Assembly (NCBI GenBank): GCA_015655125.1
Contig: JAATFP010000070.1
Span: 1-64,000 of the forward strand
Length of the DNA stretch: 64,000 nt
Source of the DNA: Chitinophagales bacterium
GTDB taxonomy: Bacteria; Bacteroidota; Bacteroidia; Chitinophagales; Chitinophagaceae
Reading direction: 5' to 3'
Made by a program: the position numbers and the translations under genes. Each line of letters starts with the position of its first letter. The first letter of the stretch is position 1. Below the pieces are notes generated by a model. That model saw only the letters and a program-made list of their open reading frames with translations, was not told the DNA's origin and searched no databases. Shown here one piece after another: positions 59,019-64,000 of the stretch.

Positions 59019-60497
59019 ATGAGCAAGGAACTTACAAAAAGGGCGGACGATTATTCGCAATGGTACAATGAACTGGTAGTAAAGGGCGAACTGGCCGATC
59101 ACAGTGCCGTGCGCGGTTGCATGGTGATCAAACCTTATGGATATGCGTTATGGGAAAACATGCGTGATCAGCTGGACAAGATGTTCAAGGAAACGGGCCA
59201 CGTGAATGCATACTTTCCTTTGTTTGTTCCAAAAAGTCTCTTTGAAGCGGAAGAAAAAAATGCGGAAGGTTTTGCCAAAGAATGTGCGATCGTAACGCAT
59301 TATCGTTTGAAAACCGATCCTGATAATAAAGGTAAACTGATCGTTGATCCGGAAGCAAAACTGGAAGAAGAACTGATCATCCGCCCAACGAGCGAAGCGA
59401 TCATCTGGAACACTTATAAGGGCTGGATACAAAGTTACCGCGATCTGCCGCTGCTTATTAACCAATGGGCCAATGTGGTGCGTTGGGAAATGCGCACGCG
59501 GCTGTTCCTTCGCACGGCGGAATTTCTCTGGCAGGAAGGGCATACTGCACATGCCACCAAAGAAGAAGCGGTGGAAGAAACGGTAAAGATGCTGGATGTT
59601 TATTCAACATTTGTGGAAGAATGGATGGCGGTTCCGGTGATAAAAGGTGTAAAAACACCGAACGAGCGGTTTGCCGGTGCAGAAGATACATATTGCATCG
59701 AAGCGCTGATGCAGGATGGTAAGGCGTTACAGGCCGGAACGAGTCATTTTTTGGGGCAAAATTTTGCGAAAGCGTTTGATGTAAAATTCAGTGATAAGAA
59801 CAATAAGCTGGATTATGTGTGGGCCACCAGCTGGGGCGTAAGTACACGTCTGATAGGCGCATTGATCATGGCGCACAGCGATGATGAAGGATTGATCCTG
59901 CCGCCGAGGATCGCACCATTGCAGGTAGTGATTGTTCCGATCTACAAGGGCGAAGAAGGGAAAGCTTTGGTAGATGCCAAGGCAACGGAGATTATGAGCG
60001 GCCTGAAAGCTTTGGGTATACGCGTAAAATATGATGATTCTGACAATGCGCGGCCTGGCTGGAAATTTGCCGAGCATGAGCTGAAAGGTGTTCCGGTGCG
60101 CATTGCATTGGGTATGCGTGATCTTGAAAACAATGTGGTGGAAATAGCAAGGCGCGATACCAAAGAAAAATCGACCGTTTCATTGGAAGGGCTGGCAGGT
60201 CATATCAGCGAATTGCTGGATGAAATTCAGGCAAATATTTTCAACCGCGCACTGAAGTTTCGCGATGAAAATACGCGCGAAGCCAACAGCTGGGAAGAGT
60301 TTATCAGATTACTTGATGAAAAATCCGGGTTCATCTCTGCACATTGGGATGGCACACCGGAAACTGAAGAAAAAATCAAGCAGGAATCGAAAGCGACCAT
60401 CCGGTGCATTCCGCTGAACAATAAACAGGAAGATGGTAAATGCATACTTACCGGAAAGCCAAGCTCACAAAGGGTGCTGTTTGCGCGCGCTTATTAA
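59019..60497 (+). CDS. proS: Prolyl-tRNA synthetase, archaeal/eukaryotic type
   Basis: 492 residues, class II synthetase of the short type without the bacterial editing insert. Motif 2 region: [36 protein letters not shown] precedes it; the anticodon-binding domain begins at [16 protein letters not shown]; the C-terminal zinc-like domain ends in Tyr (LFARAY), the mark of this type. Charges tRNA-Pro. A terminator follows at 60579. Confidence 0.96.
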   Translation: MSKELTKRADDYSQWYNELVVKGELADHSAVRGCMVIKPYGYALWENMRDQLDKMFKETGHVNAYFPLFVPKSLFEAEEKNAEGFAKECAIVTHYRLKTDPDNKGKLIVDPEAKLEEELIIRPTSEAIIWNTYKGWIQSYRDLPLLINQWANVVRWEMRTRLFLRTAEFLWQEGHTAHATKEEAVEETVKMLDVYSTFVEEWMAVPVIKGVKTPNERFAGAEDTYCIEALMQDGKALQAGTSHFLGQNFAKAFDVKFSDKNNKLDYVWATSWGVSTRLIGALIMAHSDDEGLILPPRIAPLQVVIVPIYKGEEGKALVDAKATEIMSGLKALGIRVKYDDSDNARPGWKFAEHELKGVPVRIALGMRDLENNVVEIARRDTKEKSTVSLEGLAGHISELLDEIQANIFNRALKFRDENTREANSWEEFIRLLDEKSGFISAHWDGTPETEEKIKQESKATIRCIPLNNKQEDGKCILTGKPSSQRVLFARAY

Positions 60498-60578
60498 ATG
60501 TATATTCAGAGTGAAGGGTTTGGAGGTCAAGGATCAGAGGTTAGAAGACATCAATAATTGAAAATATTAAAAATGAAG

Positions 60579-60600
60579 GCCGGCGGTGAAGCCGGCTTTT
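60579..60600 (+). terminator. Intrinsic terminator after proS
   Basis: GCCGGC (60579-60584), 6-nt loop, GCCGGC (60591-60596), then TTTT. Confidence 0.7.
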
Positions 60601-60649
60601 CTCTATCCTCTGCTTTTTTTTATATTCGTATTAAACTAACAATCTACGT

Positions 60650-61084
60650 ATGGAACAAAATGTACAGGACCAGTTGACGGAAGTGGAACTTGAGTTTGAT
60701 GATCCTATCCGCCACGACTTTGCCAACGCCGCCAAATGGGCAAAATTCATCTCTGTTATAATGTTTATCTGTGGTGGTCTGCTGCTGCTGTTGGCGATCG
60801 GGTCTCTCAAATACGTTTCGGAACTTACACGGCTTTTGAATGTAACGTATCAATATGGTATAGACTCGGGTTTGATTATGACGATCCTGATTGTAGCGGC
60901 ATTGGTCATGGCCGGAACCTTCTATTTTCTTCTTAATTTTTCCATTAAGATCCGTAACGCATTGCTTTCTGAAAATATAGAAACGATTAACGAAGGCATA
61001 AATTCTCTGAAAACATTTTTCCTCGTTTCAAGTATTATCAACGCACTTTCTCTGGCGGTGAATATTTATAATCTTGTAAAGTAA
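60650..61084 (+). CDS. DUF5362 family membrane protein
   Basis: 144 residues: acidic N-terminus, three membrane helices (FISVIMFICGGLLLLLAIG, IMTILIVAALVMAGTFYFLL, TFFLVSSIINALSLAVNIY). Pattern fits DUF5362, function unknown. The next gene, 21 nt later, is a similar small membrane protein that begins with the same MEQ, likely an operon of two paralogues. Confidence 0.78.
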   Translation: MEQNVQDQLTEVELEFDDPIRHDFANAAKWAKFISVIMFICGGLLLLLAIGSLKYVSELTRLLNVTYQYGIDSGLIMTILIVAALVMAGTFYFLLNFSIKIRNALLSENIETINEGINSLKTFFLVSSIINALSLAVNIYNLVK

Positions 61085-61105
61085 AATTCAAAAACATTTT
61101 ATATC

Positions 61106-61543
61106 ATGGAACAAACCGAACATAAAAGCATTTTCAATCTGCAGGTAACACCTGAAACCAGTACAGCGATTTCAGGGCTTTCGCAATGGGTCACTATCAA
61201 CGCAATTCTCGGATTTGCGACAGCTGGTTTTACTGTTATTTCCACATATATAAACATTTCCAGGATAAGTGGCGCCTACCGTGGCAACGGCGAGCAAGCC
61301 GGTAGCCTCATTTTTGGAGCGATCATCACTATAAGTATCTCTTTAGTGCTGAATATCACTTTATTTGCGGCAGGAAAATTTTTGAAAAGTGCGGCCGAAA
61401 ATGCCGATCAAACAGCGTTTGGTGCAGGGGTAGGAAAATTAGCAGCTTATTTTAAAATATTCGGCATCCTGATAATCATCGTTTGTTCTTTATGCCTGAT
61501 CGCATTTTTGGGAGTTCTGGCGATGGGAGCGGGAAGGTATTAG
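61106..61543 (+). CDS. DUF5362-like membrane protein (second of pair)
   Basis: 145 residues with four hydrophobic segments (INAILGFATAGFTVISTYI, LIFGAIITISISLVLNITLF, FKIFGILIIIVCSLCLIAFL and a shorter one). Size and arrangement recall the gene upstream, though similarity is weak. Function unknown. Convergent with the RDD gene, 12 nt apart. Confidence 0.68.
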   Translation: MEQTEHKSIFNLQVTPETSTAISGLSQWVTINAILGFATAGFTVISTYINISRISGAYRGNGEQAGSLIFGAIITISISLVLNITLFAAGKFLKSAAENADQTAFGAGVGKLAAYFKIFGILIIIVCSLCLIAFLGVLAMGAGRY

Positions 61544-61555
61544 AAGGTTGAACCT

Positions 61556-62347
61556 TTACTCTTTCGTTGCGAGATAATTATAATCTTCCAGCAGTTTATC
61601 CAGGAAATCGATCGTGTAAAGATCAGAACGGATGTTGAGTACATCTTTGATCTTATATTCTACGCGGCGGCCAACATCGAGGTTGTCGTTCTTGCGTGCC
61701 TGCGTCAATACCGATTTAATCGTGTTGATATCATTGTCCGAAAGCCGCATTACTTCCGGAAACATCACTTTGTAATTGTCGTTGCTGATGTTCATAAACA
61801 CGGTGTCATTTACGGTAAAATCGGTTTTGGTTTTTACCAGAACCGTTCCTGCGGCGATGTCGCCGAGCCGTTGATTTTTCTTTGTAACAGCAATGATGAT
61901 GATCACAACGATTCCCAACATGCCAGTGATGAAGAGATACAGCACTACGCTGTTCAAAGGCGTGGGAAGAAATAAAAAGCCGAATAACAGCGGCCATTCA
62001 AAAAATTTACTTATCCATCGGATGATATATTGCCCTAGTGTGGGCTCGCCTCCGTCAAAACTGATCACGCGGATCTTCATCATTTTCTTCCCGATCGTCT
62101 GGCCGTTCATCGCCACTTCGGTTACCAGCGAATAAACGAACATCGGCAAAACGATCAGCAGGATATTCATTGGTTCGTTTTCAATGGAACCGAGGCCAAA
62201 ATCCTGGTCAAATGCATACTGCATTGTAAACATATAAAAAAGCAGCAATGCCAGGTCGATCAGGTATGCCAGCAGCCTTTTCTGGAACGGCGCCGCTTCA
62301 AACTCGAGGTCGATGTTAAAAACGGTATCTATGCGGATGATTGACAT
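61556..62347 (-). CDS. RDD family membrane protein
   Basis: 263 residues. RDD domain with FQKRLLAYLIDLALLLFYMF (the Arg and Asp residues), GQTIGKKMMKIRVIS, and RLGDIAAGTVLVK at the end of the domain; then a soluble tail of about 85 residues. Divergent from the SpoIIM and DUF4129 genes; in many Bacteroidota these three belong to one cluster with MoxR and DUF58 genes, expected beyond the window edge. Confidence 0.9.
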   Translation of the reverse strand: MSIIRIDTVFNIDLEFEAAPFQKRLLAYLIDLALLLFYMFTMQYAFDQDFGLGSIENEPMNILLIVLPMFVYSLVTEVAMNGQTIGKKMMKIRVISFDGGEPTLGQYIIRWISKFFEWPLLFGFLFLPTPLNSVVLYLFITGMLGIVVIIIIAVTKKNQRLGDIAAGTVLVKTKTDFTVNDTVFMNISNDNYKVMFPEVMRLSDNDINTIKSVLTQARKNDNLDVGRRVEYKIKDVLNIRSDLYTIDFLDKLLEDYNYLATKE

Positions 62348-62471
62348 GAAGGATGCAATTTAATGTTACGGCTGCTAACATCCGGCAAAAACCTTATTTT
62401 TTTATTCGTGAAAAATTAAGCAAATTGTATTTTAGATACTGTCGGAAAAACAAACCAGCGCAGCCGTATTT

Positions 62472-63494
62472 ATGAGAGAAGCAATGTTTATCAAGAAAAA
62501 TGTGGAAAAGTGGAACAAATACCAGCATGAGCCATCCGCCGACCCCGATGAAACCGCCGAGCGTTTTACTACGCTGATCGACGACCTTTCTTATGCCAAA
62601 ACATTTTATCCGCGCAGTAAAGTAACACATTGGATCAACGGGCTTGCGGCTTCCATCTACCAGAATGTTTACCAGAATAAAAAAGAAAAATACAGCCGTG
62701 TATTTACTTTCTGGAAATATGAACTGCCGTTTATTTTTAAGAAGTATCATCGCATTTTTTTGATAACGACGATCATGTTTGTGGTATTCACCACCATAGG
62801 AATACTGATGTCGATCTACAATCCCGAATTTATCCGTTCTATATTAGGCGACGGCTATGTGGACATGACCGAAGAAAATATAGCAAAAGGCGATCCCTTC
62901 GGTGTTTACAGCAAGATGGAGCCTTTCAGGATGTTCATGCATATATTCATGAACAACACGCTCATTGCCGTGGGTGTGTTTCTCGGCGGCCTGCTGCTGG
63001 GAACGTATACGCTCAAAATGTTGTGGAGCACGGGAATGATGATGGGTGCTTTTCAATACATGTTCTTCGCGCACGATCTTGGCATCAAATCGATCCTCAC
63101 GATCTGGGTACATGGTACTATTGAATTGTCTTCCATCGTGATCGCAAGCACGGCAGGATTTATCCTGGCAAACAGCCTATTGTTTCCCGGAACATTCACG
63201 CGGCTGGAATCTTTCAAAAGAGGCTTTAAAGATGCCTGCAAACTGATGATCGTTCTGGTGCCGTTTTTTTTCACAGCGGCATTTCTGGAGAGTTATATCA
63301 CGCGCCTGATGAGCCGCACCTATGACAGTGGTGATAGTTTCGGTATGCCCGTTTGGGTCGATCTGTTGATCCTTATCGGATCGCTCACGCTCATTGTCTG
63401 GTATTTCGTTATCTGGCCGATCGTCCTTCACAAAAGAGGCTATGCAGAAAAACAGGAAGGTATTGTTAACAGGTTGAAAACAGGCAATGATTAA
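62472..63494 (+). CDS. Stage II sporulation protein M (SpoIIM)-like membrane protein
   Basis: 340 residues. The N-terminal 95 are soluble (MREAMFIKKNVEKWNKYQHE, DLSYAKTFYPRSKV), followed by about six helices including IFMNNTLIAVGVFLGGLLLG and WVHGTIELSSIVIASTAGFI, the conserved DUF95/SpoIIM core with the Gly-Thr-x-Glu motif. Not linked to sporulation in this phylum. It overlaps the next gene by 8 nt. Confidence 0.9.
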   Translation: MREAMFIKKNVEKWNKYQHEPSADPDETAERFTTLIDDLSYAKTFYPRSKVTHWINGLAASIYQNVYQNKKEKYSRVFTFWKYELPFIFKKYHRIFLITTIMFVVFTTIGILMSIYNPEFIRSILGDGYVDMTEENIAKGDPFGVYSKMEPFRMFMHIFMNNTLIAVGVFLGGLLLGTYTLKMLWSTGMMMGAFQYMFFAHDLGIKSILTIWVHGTIELSSIVIASTAGFILANSLLFPGTFTRLESFKRGFKDACKLMIVLVPFFFTAAFLESYITRLMSRTYDSGDSFGMPVWVDLLILIGSLTLIVWYFVIWPIVLHKRGYAEKQEGIVNRLKTGND

Positions 63495-64000
63495 ACGCAT
63501 CATATTTTTTCCCGGATTCTTACTGTTAGTGTTTTTTGCCGATGCGCAGAAGCACTACACCTATGAAGATTCCAGCGTGTTATACGCCGAGCCGGAAAAA
63601 AATACTGCAGCTGAATCCGAAACCTACGATGAACCGGAAACTGAAACTTCGGATATCTCCGGCGATACAAGCGTCATTTCGCGGATGATCAGCCTTCCGG
63701 CCGATACGCTCCGTGCGTGGCAAACCGATAAAGGCCTGGCAGATGCCAGGAACCTGGATAGTATCATTCTTGCTAAAACAAAAACAGCCGAGATAAAGGC
63801 ACCGAAAAGCAGGTCTTCTTCTTCCGGCTCACTTTCCCTGGGGTGGCTGAAATACGTGATGTGGGGAATCGCCGGTATTTTTGTGCTGTATGTTATTTCA
63901 AGATTATTCATGAACGAAGGTTTTTTTAAGAAGAAAAGCGGGTCAGTATCGCCCGTAAATGAGATGATAACGGAAGACGAATTATACCTGCAGCAAAATT
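63487..64000 (+). CDS. DUF4129-type membrane protein, partial at the window edge
   Basis: The frame starts at ATG 63487 inside the end of the SpoIIM gene and runs off the window (171 codons seen). A signal peptide (IKRIIFFPGFLLLVFFADA), an acidic linker, then one membrane helix (YVMWGIAGIFVLYVISRLF) and the start of a cytoplasmic part (NEMITEDELYLQQN). This is the layout of DUF4129 proteins of the SpoIIM/RDD/MoxR/DUF58 cluster. The 8-nt overlap implies coupled translation. Family call rests on context and layout. Confidence 0.75.
   Translation, partial: MIKRIIFFPGFLLLVFFADAQKHYTYEDSSVLYAEPEKNTAAESETYDEPETETSDISGDTSVISRMISLPADTLRAWQTDKGLADARNLDSIILAKTKTAEIKAPKSRSSSSGSLSLGWLKYVMWGIAGIFVLYVISRLFMNEGFFKKKSGSVSPVNEMITEDELYLQQN

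Overview
The window is chromosomal DNA of a Bacteroidota bacterium, most likely of the Chitinophagaceae or a close relative. Evidence is an Oar-like TonB-dependent receptor, an OmpP1/FadL porin, TamB, a DUF6377 sensor-regulator, DUF2911 and DUF5362 proteins, a YtxJ-type bacilliredoxin, an archaeal-type ProRS, weak Shine-Dalgarno sequences and many promoters with the Bacteroidota -7 box TAnnTTTG. No prophage, insertion sequence, rRNA operon or CRISPR array is visible. One tRNA (Lys, TTT) is present. Assignment to family level is inference from gene content.

Layout. 0-7.9 kb: thiol redox protein with a tiny lipoprotein, DEDDh exonuclease, polyprenol-phosphate glycosyltransferase, SMP-30 lactonase, two small unknowns, then a carboxylate-amine ligase (GCS2), an ATP-grasp ligase and a divergent esterase. 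7.9-24 kb is largely cell-envelope work: TonB receptor, RibBA, TamB, gamma-glutamyltransferase, PIG-L deacetylase and a sodium:solute symporter. 24-32 kb: a TetR/HMA-like/MFS efflux operon with a clear operator, then a DUF6377 regulator followed by a GH3 glycosidase and an acyltransferase. 32-41 kb: tRNA-Lys, housekeeping enzymes (SAM hydrolase, ExoIII, NUDIX, XseA/XseB) and a divergent SDR/AraC pair. 41.8-43.5 kb is a non-coding region made of three tandem copies of a unit of about 330 bp. 43.5-50 kb: TPR-like protein, LuxE-like enzyme, UbiA-like membrane protein, M42 peptidase, small membrane proteins. 50-64 kb: Lon, CCA-adding enzyme, MiaA, OmpP1, ProRS, and the start of a RDD/SpoIIM/DUF4129 cluster that runs off the right edge.

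The most unusual element is the triplicated unit at 42.0-43.5 kb. Each copy has, on the minus strand, a TAnnTTTG promoter box, about 190 nt of conserved sequence with two copies of a 21-nt direct repeat each followed by a short tetraloop hairpin, and a strong intrinsic terminator. In all three copies the distance from the -7 box to an ATG-like trinucleotide on the plus strand is exactly 114 nt; in the third copy that ATG is the start of the TPR-like gene. I read this as a family of three tandem small RNAs, duplicated together with the promoter region and start codon of the neighbouring gene.

A second theme is intergenic structure. Several divergent promoters are flanked by inverted repeats built of degenerate reiterated words, several -7 boxes lie only 5-7 nt before a start codon (possible leaderless mRNAs), and two families of dispersed palindromic elements occur in opposite parts of the window.
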